Shown: positions 1 to 11,069 of the stretch, piece after piece | Position numbering within the stretch: position 1 is the stretch's first letter | Layout: each line of letters begins with the position of its first letter | Origin: Prevotella sp. | GTDB taxonomy: Bacteria > Bacteroidota > Bacteroidia > Bacteroidales > Bacteroidaceae | Assembly (NCBI GenBank): GCA_017428805.1 | Contig: JAFRQC010000032.1 | Location: 1-23,810, forward strand | Reading direction: 5' to 3' | Length of the DNA: 23,810 bases | The notes under the pieces: generated by a model | What the model saw: the letters and a program-made list of their open reading frames with translations, nothing else | The model's database searches: none | What the model was told of the DNA's origin: nothing | Made by a program: the position numbers and the translations under genes

Positions 1-713
1 TGCCCGGTGTATTCCTTGGCGAAGGCATCCCAGAAGCAGTGGAACTGCTCCAGAGTCATGTGGAAGATGTCTTGCACCCGCTTCATGGGAGCATAGATGT
101 GGCAGATGAGGAAGAGGTGACCGATGTCGAACATGGGGTCGCCGTGGGCAAAGCGGTCCAGGTCAATCCAATAGAGGTTGTCTCCAGCCTGGATGATGTT
201 GCCCGGCTGGAAGTCGCCATGCACGCAATGACTATCCTCGGCGATGCTCTCTACGAAGGTGCGTAGCCGCTGCCGGTTCTTGCGGCTGACGAAGGAGGCT
301 TGCTCGATGCCCTGCAGTGCCTGCGCGCGCCGGCTGGGGAAGAACTGCGTGTTACACTCCGTGGCGAAGAGTTCCTTGCCCTTGCAGCACAACAGGCGAG
401 CCATCTCTTCGGTGCGCTGTGGCTCGTCGTGGCAAATGCGCGAGAGTGACCGCTTGCCCTCGATGCGCTGCGAGATGGTGGCGAAGGCCTCGCCGACGTG
501 CACGATGCGGTACATCGCGGGGACGGAGATACCCAGATCGGCCACGGCTCGCGAGACATCGTATTCGCGCTTCACCGCCTCCCATGTGCTCAGGCGAGCA
601 TGGTTCACTTTGAGGATTTCGCCAGAGGCAGCAGGGTTGACGTAGGTCTTCCCATTACCACCCTCGCCTATCTGCGTGTAGTCATCCAAATTGATTCTTT
701 CTAATTCGTTCAT
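1..713 (-). CDS. APH-fold small-molecule kinase, TIGR02172-like paralog (3' end outside window)
   Basis: The first 237 codons are visible and the gene continues past the left edge. It has the protein-kinase-like fold of aminoglycoside/choline phosphotransferases. An N-terminal glycine loop (IGEGGNGKTY, residues 15-24) is followed by the catalytic HGD at 165-167, Asn172 and the metal-binding Asp184 in YWIDLD. The start at 713 is supported by alignment with the paralog at 1625-2479, since both open with ERINLDDY and then a glycine loop. It lies 24 nt downstream of the exported tyrosine phosphatase on the same strand and is probably co-transcribed. The family probably phosphorylates a hydroxyl on a small molecule using ATP in the cytoplasm. 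The substrate is unknown, and antibiotic resistance should not be assumed. The codons are clean, with no sign of decay. Confidence 0.85.
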   Translation of the reverse strand, partial: MNELERINLDDYTQIGEGGNGKTYVNPAASGEILKVNHARLSTWEAVKREYDVSRAVADLGISVPAMYRIVHVGEAFATISQRIEGKRSLSRICHDEPQRTEEMARLLCCKGKELFATECNTQFFPSRRAQALQGIEQASFVSRKNRQRLRTFVESIAEDSHCVHGDFQPGNIIQAGDNLYWIDLDRFAHGDPMFDIGHLFLICHIYAPMKRVQDIFHMTLEQFHCFWDAFAKEYTG

Positions 714-737
714 AATAAGGAGGTGTTACCGTTTCCT

Positions 738-1628
738 TTATTCTGATGTCAGGTATTTTACCCTCAACTGTTGCTGTTCTTCTTTCGAGAAACCCAGTTG
801 GTTCTCGATGTAGGCGGACAGCGAGCCGTAGCGCTGGTCTATCAGGTCGAGCGTCGCCTCGAAGTTCTCGCGGCTCACGCCGACCATGGCGCGGATGAAG
901 GCCGCGGCTTCCTTGCTGCCGTTCATGCCTTGAACCTTGGCGGTCAATGCCTCCACCTGACGGGCGTAACTCTGGTTAGAGAGGTCGAAGTCCTCGACGA
1001 TGGTCTCGCGACTGGCACCGAGGGCTGCCAGAAGGAAGGCCGACGCCCAGCCGGCGCGGTCCTTGCCCTGCGAGCAGTGCCAGAGCACGCCGCCCTTGGC
1101 GCGGAGTACGCCACGGAGGAAGGCACCGTAGTAGTTCTGCGCCGTGGAGTCGGTCACGATGGCGGGATAGAGCCGTCGGGCCATCGCCTGCGCCTGCGGG
1201 TCGAAGGCATACTTCATCAGCACGGCCAGCATGTCGCGCGTGTCCATTTTGGTCGTATCTGGTCTGCTGGATGAGAATCCCTGGATGAATGCCTGGGGCA
1301 GCGTGGACAGGTGGGTGTAACTCACGTCGTCGATGATACGGTCGGGGGCGGCGTTGGCCTCGGCCTCGAAACGGAAGTCGAAGACGTCCGTCAGCCGATA
1401 CTTCTCCTTCAGCACCGCCACGTCGCCGTCGGTGGCTTTCGAGAGGTTTCCGCTGCGAAGGAGCATGCCCGCGCGGACCGTCTGTCCGTTCTGCATGACG
1501 AGCGTACCCATATCTCGGGCATTTTCGATGCCGCTGAAAGCGATGGCTCGTTGCGAGTGGGCTACTTGGGCGGAGAATGTCATGGCAAGCAGGATGATGG
1601 CGGCAGAAAAATCGTTATTCATTTTCAT
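738..1628 (-). CDS. Exported tyrosine-protein phosphatase (Y_phosphatase3 family)
   Basis: This 296-residue protein has a signal peptide (residues 1-25, ending VAHSQ) and is expected in the periplasm. It carries the family's N-terminal ENARDMGTL and VRAGMLLRSG motifs (about 35-60). The active-site P-loop HCSQGKDRAG supplies the nucleophile Cys185 and Arg191 (CX5R). The C-terminal region (YGSLSAYIENQLGFS) is also typical of the PF13350 family, which removes phosphate from phosphotyrosine or phosphoinositides. The ATG at 1628 overlaps the upstream kinase stop in an ATGA, so translation is probably coupled. A second in-frame ATG at 1622 is possible. Sharing an operon with kinases suggests opposing chemistry, but export to the periplasm separates it from the cytoplasmic kinases, so a direct kinase/phosphatase pair is unlikely. 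Confidence 0.88.
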   Translation of the reverse strand: MKMNNDFSAAIILLAMTFSAQVAHSQRAIAFSGIENARDMGTLVMQNGQTVRAGMLLRSGNLSKATDGDVAVLKEKYRLTDVFDFRFEAEANAAPDRIIDDVSYTHLSTLPQAFIQGFSSSRPDTTKMDTRDMLAVLMKYAFDPQAQAMARRLYPAIVTDSTAQNYYGAFLRGVLRAKGGVLWHCSQGKDRAGWASAFLLAALGASRETIVEDFDLSNQSYARQVEALTAKVQGMNGSKEAAAFIRAMVGVSRENFEATLDLIDQRYGSLSAYIENQLGFSKEEQQQLRVKYLTSE

Positions 1629-2479
1629 TCCGGCAGATATTTGTCAATGACTTGCAGGAGAGGCGCTGTGACAGGAGCCTTCTCGCCCGACACCTTGGTA
1701 CTCGCAAACAATATCTTGGCGGCGATGTAGGGGTGCAGTTTCCTGACCTCGGCCTCCAGTGCTTCCTGGGAATCGGTACCGTAATAGACCGGCGCAAAGG
1801 CATCCCAGTGCGCTCTCAGTGTCGCATTGTTCAGATGGAAGATATTGTCGCACCGCTCCTCACTCATAAAGTGGCTGGCGAAGTACATCATGCCCAGGTC
1901 CCATTCGGGCGTGCCGTAGGCAAAGTCGCCCACGTCAATCCAGAGTTCCCTCTGTCCGTCGGTGATGATGTTGCCGATGTGCAGGTCGCCGTGCAGACAG
2001 GTCGGCGTGGCGGGTACGGTGTCGAGGAAGCGGTGGATGCGCTCCTTGTAGGTATTGGGCAACTGTTCGCGCCGGTCAACCATGCTCCTCACCATTTCCT
2101 TCATGTCCGGCAGCCGCTTCGTGTCGGCAGGAGTCTGGTGTATCTGCTTGGCCAGCACGGCGAAGCGCTCCGACAGCGGAACCAGTTTGTCGGGCTCCTG
2201 CGAGATGATGCGGGTAAAGGAGCGCTTCGGCTGTATCAGTTCATACTCGGCGCCGAAGCGGGTGCCGTCGGTAATCAGACGGATGGGCTTCGGCGTGGGC
2301 AGGCCGCTCTCATAGACCACCTGGTTGATTCGGAACTCGCGCACGGCATTGTCGGCGGCCATGCTGGGCAGGAAGAGCTTGGCCAGCGTCTTGCCGTCCT
2401 TGTGGTTGTAGGTGAGGGCCGTCCCGCCCTCGCCGGTCTGGATATAGTCGTCCAGATTAATCCTTTCCACGTCTTGCAT
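1625..2479 (-). CDS. APH-fold small-molecule kinase, TIGR02172-like paralog
   Basis: This complete 284-residue cytoplasmic kinase belongs to the aminoglycoside phosphotransferase superfamily. A glycine loop sits at TGEGGTALTY (15-24), a likely ATP-binding Lys at 34 (TLAKLF), catalytic HGD at 163-165 with Asn170, and the metal Asp182 in WIDVGD. It opens with ERINLDDY, like the partial gene at 1-713, and shares the family C-terminal pattern IFHL...WDAF.PVYYG. The start lies 3 nt after the stop of the cytidylate-kinase-like gene, and the stop overlaps the phosphatase start, so it sits inside a tight operon. The substrate cannot be read from the sequence. All key residues are present and there is no sign of decay. 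Confidence 0.88.
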   Translation of the reverse strand: MQDVERINLDDYIQTGEGGTALTYNHKDGKTLAKLFLPSMAADNAVREFRINQVVYESGLPTPKPIRLITDGTRFGAEYELIQPKRSFTRIISQEPDKLVPLSERFAVLAKQIHQTPADTKRLPDMKEMVRSMVDRREQLPNTYKERIHRFLDTVPATPTCLHGDLHIGNIITDGQRELWIDVGDFAYGTPEWDLGMMYFASHFMSEERCDNIFHLNNATLRAHWDAFAPVYYGTDSQEALEAEVRKLHPYIAAKILFASTKVSGEKAPVTAPLLQVIDKYLPE

Positions 2480-2482
2480 AGC

Positions 2483-3148
2483 CTATTTGTTTGTGCGGTC
2501 GATGTAGCTCATGATCACCTCCACGGCGTCATCCTCGGTCAGCCCGTCCATGTTGATGACGAGATCGTAGTTGCGCGTGTCGTAGCGGGAGATGTTTGGC
2601 AGCGACGAACGCAATTCGGGGTTCATCTCGACGTACTTCTTAATGTAGGTCTCGCGACCTTTGTCCACCTTCTCGATGGCGGCGATGGCCTCCTCGCGGC
2701 TCAGTCCCTGCTTGGTTATCACGCGCTGGATGCGGCTCTCCATCGGCGCCTGGATGAAGACGTTCACGTGGTTGGGCCACTCGCGGAACACGAGGAAGCC
2801 GCTGCGACCGGCCACGACGCACGACTCCTCAGCAGCCAGATCCTGTAGGATTCTACGCTCTGTAGCCATCATCGACTCTGTTGTCAGCACCGTCTCGGCC
2901 TCCATAGGTAGTGAAGTGTTGTTGCGCCTCATATAGTAGTTGTTGAACTCGTTCCACCACGTCTTCTTCTGAGCCTTGATCTTCTCAATCTCCTCTACGG
3001 TAAGACCAAATTCCTTGGTCAGTCCCTGAATGAGGGCCTTGTCGTAGTACTTCACTTCCAGCTTTTCAGCCAGTTTACGGCCGACTGTTCGGCCACCGCT
3101 TCCCAGTTCGCGGTTCACAGTAATCACAAATTTTTCTTGTCTTTTCAT
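2483..3148 (-). CDS. Cytidylate-kinase-like P-loop protein (Cytidylate_kin2 family), copy 1
   Basis: This 221-residue cytoplasmic protein has the Cytidylate_kin2 start: FVITVNRELGSGGRTVG, with the nucleotide-binding loop GSGGRT at about 16-21, then LAEKLEVKYYDKALI. A central CVVAGRSGF stretch precedes a strand with Pro-Asn-His, and RYDTRNYDLVINMDG lies near the end, as usual for nucleoside monophosphate kinase folds. The family is related to CMP kinase, but members of this type are not shown to be the housekeeping Cmk. A clear paralog lies at 13214-13852. It is 39 nt downstream of the HAD-M15 lipoprotein gene and 3 nt upstream of the kinase gene. The true substrate is unknown. Confidence 0.87.
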   Translation of the reverse strand: MKRQEKFVITVNRELGSGGRTVGRKLAEKLEVKYYDKALIQGLTKEFGLTVEEIEKIKAQKKTWWNEFNNYYMRRNNTSLPMEAETVLTTESMMATERRILQDLAAEESCVVAGRSGFLVFREWPNHVNVFIQAPMESRIQRVITKQGLSREEAIAAIEKVDKGRETYIKKYVEMNPELRSSLPNISRYDTRNYDLVINMDGLTEDDAVEVIMSYIDRTNK

Positions 3149-3187
3149 AATCGTATATTCCTAATTATTATGTTATGCGTAATAATG

Positions 3188-4927
3188 CTACTCCTTCAGT
3201 TCAAAATGCTGGAAGTCCTTGCACGTCGTCCAGTCGCCGCCCCACTCGAAGCCGGCCTCGGTGAAAAGGCGGAAACAGAGGTCCTCGTGGTCAATCTTAT
3301 AGGGGAAGTCCCATGTACGGTCGCAATAGGCCTCGGCTGTGGCTGGCTGGATATAGCGTGTGCCATCGGCGCGGTCCTTGTAGTAAGGGTTGTAGAGGGT
3401 ATTAATGTCGACAGCCAGCCCACGAGCATGTTTCGACAGCACGGTGGTTCCTGCAACGGCACGGTAGCAGAAGCACGACGAGTTGTTGTCGCGCATCTGC
3501 GTCTCGTCGTCGGCATCATAGACATCGGGCAGCAACATCCGCTGGATGGGGTACTTGGCGTCGAACAGCTGGCGTAGGATGCTGCCTACGCGGTCTGCAA
3601 TCTGCTTGTTGACGATCATCTCGCCCACGTGCATCTGATTGTCGTAGTCCCAGTGCAGGGCGCGGATGTGGCGCAGGTCGTCGCGCCCGATGTAGGGATT
3701 CTCCTTGTAGGTCTTTCCCTGCATCCGTGCCCACACGCCGTCGGGGATAGGCTCGGCGGCAAAACATTTGTCTATTCCACCGAAAGCCACGACAGCCGCT
3801 TGGCTCACGGTGCGTCCAGCCTGCCATTCAGTAAGGGGCTTCACATCAACGGGAAACGTAAAGTCAGTCTTCTCAACCCTGTCGCCATAGATGGTCTTGA
3901 AGTCGTTCTTCATCGAGATGACGTGATAGCCAGCCTCGCGCCATTTGGCCTCACGCCTTGCACCTTCTGCAAGGTCAGCATGGTCGCGGGCATCATCGTC
4001 GGCCACCAGCATAAACGCTGCCGTCTTGTACTGCTGATTGCCCAACGCATAGTTGTGCATGGCACAGTCGCCACTGCTGTTGCCGAACGACAGCACGGGC
4101 ACCTTGCCTATCTCCTGCGAAATCTGCAGCACCTTGTTAGTCTTCAGGTTCTTGATGATAAGCTCGTCGGTGCGCACGAGATCCTCCTTCTGGCTCATGG
4201 TGTAATCGACGCCAGCTTCCGTGCCCTGGCTGCTCGAAACGAGCCTCACATCCATGCCAATCACACGATTAGACGGGATACCGATGGCCTCCGTCAGCGC
4301 GCGACAGATGAAGCGGTCGGAGCCACTGACGACGTAATACGTAAAACCGTTGGCCTTCAGGTAGTCGAACACCTCGAGCATCGGCTTATAGAAGCTCTGG
4401 CCGTAGGTCATGCCCGAAAAACCATTGGCAGGCTGCTGGGCGTACGCCTTCACGTAGGCATCAAACTCGGCCAGCGTCATGCCGCTGTAAGCCTTGGCGG
4501 CCGCGTATGCGTGCTTCATGTCGAAGTGGTCGGGCAGTTTCTTGCCGCTGCGCACAAAGTCGCGAATCTCCTGCGCCGTCTCCATCACGTCCTTCGGGGC
4601 CTCGTAGGTGGCATCGTCCAAGGCGCGGAATTCCAGCAGGTTATACTCAAAATACGACGGGTAGAGTTCGCCCACAAACGTGCCGTCCATGTCGAACGTC
4701 GCAATACGGTCCTCCTCCTTGATATAGTTGGGAGAACTCGGGTTGGTAACGTCTTTCACGTAGTCCTGCAGAGCCGTCAATGCCTCACACTGATTCCACA
4801 GCGCGAAGTACTCCTTCGCGGGCTGAACCACCTGGATGTCATCATCCTTGCTGCACGATGTAATCACGTTTGCGCCGCATATTGTCAGGATGGCGGCCAT
4901 CATCCATAGTCTTGCTTGTTTCATCAT
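3188..4927 (-). CDS. Lipoprotein fusing a HAD phosphatase to an M15 peptidase
   Basis: This protein has 579 residues from the ATG at 4927 (a second ATG follows at 4924). The signal peptide LWMMAAILTICGANVITSC ends in a lipobox with Cys25, so it is probably anchored to the periplasmic face or outer membrane. Residues about 70-350 form a HAD hydrolase: DMDGT with Asp79/Asp81, a VVSGSD motif near 199-204, and GNSSGD with Asp287. Residues about 390-579 form an M15 (D-Ala-D-Ala carboxypeptidase-like) domain: SKHARGLAVD with zinc ligands His500 and Asp507, WGGDW at 562-566 and the last ligand His574. The reading frame stays open far upstream, but that part is the tail of a decayed neighbour. The lipobox and the VanX paralog (11066-11842) support the ATG start. 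The substrate may be a phosphorylated or muropeptide compound, which is inference. Confidence 0.87.
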   Translation of the reverse strand: MMKQARLWMMAAILTICGANVITSCSKDDDIQVVQPAKEYFALWNQCEALTALQDYVKDVTNPSSPNYIKEEDRIATFDMDGTFVGELYPSYFEYNLLEFRALDDATYEAPKDVMETAQEIRDFVRSGKKLPDHFDMKHAYAAAKAYSGMTLAEFDAYVKAYAQQPANGFSGMTYGQSFYKPMLEVFDYLKANGFTYYVVSGSDRFICRALTEAIGIPSNRVIGMDVRLVSSSQGTEAGVDYTMSQKEDLVRTDELIIKNLKTNKVLQISQEIGKVPVLSFGNSSGDCAMHNYALGNQQYKTAAFMLVADDDARDHADLAEGARREAKWREAGYHVISMKNDFKTIYGDRVEKTDFTFPVDVKPLTEWQAGRTVSQAAVVAFGGIDKCFAAEPIPDGVWARMQGKTYKENPYIGRDDLRHIRALHWDYDNQMHVGEMIVNKQIADRVGSILRQLFDAKYPIQRMLLPDVYDADDETQMRDNNSSCFCYRAVAGTTVLSKHARGLAVDINTLYNPYYKDRADGTRYIQPATAEAYCDRTWDFPYKIDHEDLCFRLFTEAGFEWGGDWTTCKDFQHFELKE

Positions 4928-4934
4928 TGTTGTA

Positions 4935-5961
4935 TTACTTAACCACCACTTTTTACCCCTATTAATATATACACCCTTCTGCGTGGGCCTGCCGTCGAGC
5001 TTTCTGCCGTCGATGCCATACCATGCACCGCCTTTCCCCTCCCATGCAGGCAATGGATTGGCAATTCCCGTGCCCTCGTCGAGGTTGATGACAATACTGG
5101 AGAGGGCCGTTTCGTCGCCAAGATCTACGAGGAAGCCTGCGCGGAAGGCATTAAGGCAGAAGTCGTCTTGTAGCAGTTGGTGATGGACAGGTTGCCGCCG
5201 TTCTTCACGAGTTCAAGATTACGAGTATCCTGACCGTCCTGCATGATGTAGAGGCAGTCGGTGACCTTTCTGGTTCCGCTGTCGCCCCAGCCAATAAATG
5301 CACCCAGGAACTTGCTGCCACCCGTCATCAAACCGCTGAACGTACAGCCGCTCATGCTGATGTCACTGTCAACGGCGTGGCCCAGTATGCCGCCGACGTA
5401 CTCATTGCCGTTGACGTTGGCCGTCGCCGCACAGTTCACGATACTGTTGCCCGTGCCTTTCGAGAGACCTACGATGGTTGCGGCGTGATACTGGTTAGAG
5501 TTGATGGTGCCCGCCACCTTCAGGTTCTTGATGGTGGCGCCGTTGATGTAGCTGAAGAGGGCAGTGCCCTGGTTGTTGTTGTCGGTGATAGTGGCGGTGA
5601 TGGTGTGGCCGTTGCCATAGAACGTACCCCAGTAAGTAGTGATATCTCCTTTGTTGTTACCCATCGGAATCCACGATACGGCTCCCATATCAAGGTTGGC
5701 AAGCAGCAGAAGACTGGATCTGTCAAAAGATTTGAAGTGATCTCGGACGTATGCCAATTCGGATGCCTTCTTAATAAGATAGACATTATTATATCCTTCA
5801 TACGCCGGGTTATAGTCTTCCCACCCTTCGTAGTATTCCGGCTTCGAAGTAGAATGACCGTCCCACACGTCGTCATAGACTGTCGGGTCAGGAATCTGCG
5901 CCCATGCCTCCTGCGCGACTATGCACAGCAGAGCAACCGTCAGGAAAATTTTCTGTCGCAT
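4935..5961 (-). pseudogene. Secreted GLUG/beta-helix-like protein, broken by two frameshifts
   Basis: The first frame (5961-5125) encodes 278 residues. It starts with a signal peptide (MRQKIFLTVALLCIVAQEAWA) and continues with repeating glycine/asparagine-rich beta strands such as YVGGILGHAVD and FLGAFIGWGD, like GLUG or parallel beta-helix surface proteins. Near 5168 the sense continues in the -1 frame (DDFCLNAFRAGFLVD). That frame runs through a typical Bacteroidales C-terminal tail (WYGIDGRKLDG then GVYINRGKKW). Near 4948 the expected end GKKVVK-stop is again out of frame: restoring it needs removal of 2 nt, which gives a TAA at 4937-4935, ten bases before the next ATG. Two independent lesions at conserved places suggest decay, though assembly error is possible. 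It would be the first gene of the operon. Confidence 0.7.
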
Positions 5962-6005
5962 ATTGTTATACGTTTTAATTATAGCCTAATAAACTTTGAT
6001 GGATA

Positions 6006-6013
6006 CAAAGATA
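6006..6013 (-). promoter_or_regulatory. Bacteroidales -7 element for the 5961-to-1 operon
   Basis: Read on the minus strand this is TATCTTTG, a full match to the Bacteroidetes TAnnTTTG -7 consensus. A TTGC that could act as a -33 element lies about 21 nt further upstream (6034-6037). The predicted transcript starts near position 6000, giving a leader of roughly 40 nt before the ATG at 5961. It drives the broken surface-protein gene and probably everything behind it. Confidence 0.6.
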
Positions 6014-6129
6014 CTCATTTCTGTCCGATTTCTGCAATTTTGCTGCGATAATTAACACTTTATATAAGCATAACCCCCCAAAAACACCAAATTATTTCGC
6101 TGTCATGGCTGAATCTGAGTATTTTTTCG

Positions 6130-6137
6130 TAATTTTG
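6130..6137 (+). promoter_or_regulatory. Bacteroidales -7 element immediately upstream of the kinase ATG
   Basis: The sequence TAATTTTG matches TAnnTTTG exactly and ends only 4 nt before the ATG at 6142. A TTTCG at 6095-6099 lies about 30 nt upstream, where a degenerate -33 TTTG would be expected. Transcription would start at or within a few bases of the start codon, so the mRNA may have no leader. Confidence 0.6.
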
Positions 6138-6141
6138 CGGC

Positions 6142-7023
6142 ATGATGAATGCTAAAACTGTAAATCTACAGGAATGGGAGGCCTTCGGCGGAGGAGGCTT
6201 CGGGACATCCTATTACAACAAGGCTGACGACTCGGTCGTCCTTAAACTCAACAAGCCCGTTATTTCTGAAGACAAGGCGCGGGAGGAATTCTTGCATTCC
6301 AAGGCCGTATACGATATGGGCATCCCCTCGGCCGAGCCCTACGAGTTCGTCACCGACGGGGAACGTTACGGGATGATTGTACAGCGCATCTATGGGAAAG
6401 AGTCGTTCGGAAGAATCATTGCCGACCATCCCGAGCGGCTGGAAGAGCTTGCCGCAATCACGGCCGACTACTCCAAAGCCCTGCACGCCATCCCCTGCAA
6501 CACGGATGTCTTCGACAGCGTGTCACTACGTACGCGGAATTTGATTGCCGCCTGTGAAAATCTTCCAGACGATGTCAAGACAAGGCTTATTGGCTATATC
6601 GACGAGATGGAACCTGCCACTACATGCCTTCACGGTGACATCAATCCGTGCAACATCATCATCGCAGCGGGAAAGGTCTACTGGATTGACTTGGGCGACT
6701 TCGGCTATGGAGACCCACTGCTGGACTGGAGCATCCTTGCCCACATGAGCGAACTCGGGCCTAATCCCTTCCTTCGGCATATTTTCCACATAGACAGAAA
6801 AACACTAAGGCTTTTCTACGACGCCATGGGAAGACATTATTTCGGCTCCAGTTGGGATACGCCTGAAACGAGAGAGAAGATGAACCGAGCATCCCAGATT
6901 ATGGCAGGAAAGGCTATCTGTTTATGGCCGGTAGCCGCTCATATCAACCTTCCTTTCCTTCAGGGAAAGAAACTGAAGACAGCACTCAACCTGTTCATCG
7001 GCGACCATATCAAGGTTAAGTAA
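6142..7023 (+). CDS. APH-fold small-molecule kinase, TIGR02172-like paralog (monocistronic)
   Basis: This 293-residue kinase is the third aminoglycoside-phosphotransferase-fold paralog in the window. It has a glycine loop FGGGGFGTSY (15-24), a likely ATP-binding Lys at 35 (VVLKLN), catalytic HGD at 164-166 with Asn171, and Asp183 in WIDLGD. Its N-terminus (VNLQEWEAFGGGG) aligns with the INLDDY..GEGG starts of the other two, which fixes the start at the ATGATG of 6142/6145. It is on the opposite strand to both flanking operons, diverging from the pseudogene and converging on the ABC transporter gene with a 40-nt gap. It is intact. The substrate is unknown. Confidence 0.9.
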   Translation: MMNAKTVNLQEWEAFGGGGFGTSYYNKADDSVVLKLNKPVISEDKAREEFLHSKAVYDMGIPSAEPYEFVTDGERYGMIVQRIYGKESFGRIIADHPERLEELAAITADYSKALHAIPCNTDVFDSVSLRTRNLIAACENLPDDVKTRLIGYIDEMEPATTCLHGDINPCNIIIAAGKVYWIDLGDFGYGDPLLDWSILAHMSELGPNPFLRHIFHIDRKTLRLFYDAMGRHYFGSSWDTPETREKMNRASQIMAGKAICLWPVAAHINLPFLQGKKLKTALNLFIGDHIKVK

Positions 7024-7063
7024 GATGCCGTCGTTCATTGCAAAAGGGGAACTTTGTTATTGA

Positions 7064-9841
<2,778 letters not shown>

Positions 9842-9884
9842 AGGCTTAGTTAAAAGAATAACTTTTTCATTGTCTTGTTCTTAT

Positions 9885-11069
9885 TTAAATATTTGTTGAA
9901 TTACACAGCTCAGCCACGAAGGCATCAATGGCCTCCTCCGTGAAGTGTTGCATCACCACCACGTGGGCCAGTTTGCCACCGAAGCGAGCGTCCTCGTTCT
10001 GCGCCAACTGAAACTTATGAGCCAGTTCTGGCGACGGGCATCGCATAAAGACCGTATTGCTGTATTCGTTCACCCAAGCGGGATAGTCCGCTTTGTCGAG
10101 CTGCTGCTTCAGATAGGCTGTCAGCTCCATGATGCGACGGGCCTGGAGCGTCCATTCTCCGGCTCCCACTTTCTGTATCACCCACCAGAACTTAAGCGGT
10201 TGGATGGGGTCGCGCGAACAGTTAATCATGCGCATGTTTTTGTTCAGATAAGGTACGTCAAAGTCTGACTGGTTGTCATAGATTTCACGCGTGCAGATGA
10301 AGAGTCCGCACGGCGAGTCGATGCCGAAGAACTTATGGCCGCTGACGGCAATCGACTCAAAGCCCATCCGTTTGCTGCTCACCAACTGGCGGTGCTCCGT
10401 AAACGGCAGGTAGCCGCCAAAGAGTGCCGCATCGACATGACGATAGACGGCAGGCAGTTCGGGGTGACGATGGAGTATGGCGTTGAGCGCGGGCATATCG
10501 TCGATGGCGCCCTTGAAGGTAGAACCACAGGCATAGACGACGAGTGCCGGGCGCGACGTGTCGAGTGCCTTTTCCAGTTCCTCGGGTATCATGCGTCCCA
10601 TGGTGTCGCTCTTCACCAGTCGCGTCTCAAGGTTCTGCAGGTGAGCCAGTCGCATGTTCGAGTAGTGGGCCTCGTCGCTCACATAGAGTATGGGTGACTG
10701 CCCTGTCTTATGCTTCAGGTAGTTGGCACCAAAGTAGATGCCGTGGTTGTTGCCGTCGGAGCCGCTATGGGTAATGAGGCCCCATCGATTGTCGTCATCG
10801 AAATCGTAGAGCGGAGCGAAGAACTCGATGACTTCGCGTTCGAACACTTGTGATGACACCTCCCAAGGTGTATCGGTAAATGGATCGCCGGCATTATTCA
10901 GGTTCATCAGGTTGATGCCAGCAGCATAGTACCACTCGTAGAAGTCGCGTAGCGGCGAGACCTCGTTAAAAGGGTATCCGAAATACTTTGGCAGCGTCTC
11001 ACGCCATATCGTCACCCATTCGTCCAGTTTTGGATATCCTGAGGTGGTCTTTATTTTTTCTTGTTTCAT
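9885..11069 (-). CDS. PLP-dependent amino-acid decarboxylase, histidine/serine decarboxylase type
   Basis: This 394-residue cytoplasmic enzyme of the group II PLP decarboxylases has the PLP lysine Lys246 in AVSGHKFFGIDSPCG. It also has Asp213 in HVDAALFGG, a phosphate-binding loop HSGSDGNNHG (101-110) and the ring-stacking His135 in SDEAHYS. The C-terminal signature (RCPSPELAHKFQLA, then AHVVVMQHF) is that of bacterial histidine decarboxylase and plant serine decarboxylase rather than glutamate or aromatic decarboxylases, and the length fits the roughly 380-residue bacterial enzyme. The reaction would be loss of CO2 from histidine (giving histamine) or a similar amino acid. The start overlaps the dipeptidase stop by an ATGA, and the amino-acid ABC transporter follows, so uptake and decarboxylation may be linked. 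Substrate identity is not proven. Confidence 0.83.
   Translation of the reverse strand: MKQEKIKTTSGYPKLDEWVTIWRETLPKYFGYPFNEVSPLRDFYEWYYAAGINLMNLNNAGDPFTDTPWEVSSQVFEREVIEFFAPLYDFDDDNRWGLITHSGSDGNNHGIYFGANYLKHKTGQSPILYVSDEAHYSNMRLAHLQNLETRLVKSDTMGRMIPEELEKALDTSRPALVVYACGSTFKGAIDDMPALNAILHRHPELPAVYRHVDAALFGGYLPFTEHRQLVSSKRMGFESIAVSGHKFFGIDSPCGLFICTREIYDNQSDFDVPYLNKNMRMINCSRDPIQPLKFWWVIQKVGAGEWTLQARRIMELTAYLKQQLDKADYPAWVNEYSNTVFMRCPSPELAHKFQLAQNEDARFGGKLAHVVVMQHFTEEAIDAFVAELCNSTNI

Noticed and set aside
1652..2848. 398-codon open frame on the plus strand
   Set aside because: It is the mirror of the kinase and cytidylate-kinase-like genes on the minus strand, has no family motif and crosses a gene boundary. 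GC-rich third positions keep the opposite frame open.
3164..3186. ATTATTA...TAATAAT hairpin between HAD-M15 and the cytidylate-kinase-like gene
   Set aside because: The stem is pure AT with no T-run, which is too weak for a terminator inside a tight operon.
3629..4909. 426-codon open frame on the plus strand
   Set aside because: It is antisense to the HAD-M15 gene, whose active-site motifs prove the minus strand. The plus-strand translation has no recognisable domain.
4928..5053. N-terminal extension of the HAD-M15 protein from a TTG
   Set aside because: The extra residues are the C-terminal tail of the decayed upstream surface protein. They would bury the lipoprotein signal.
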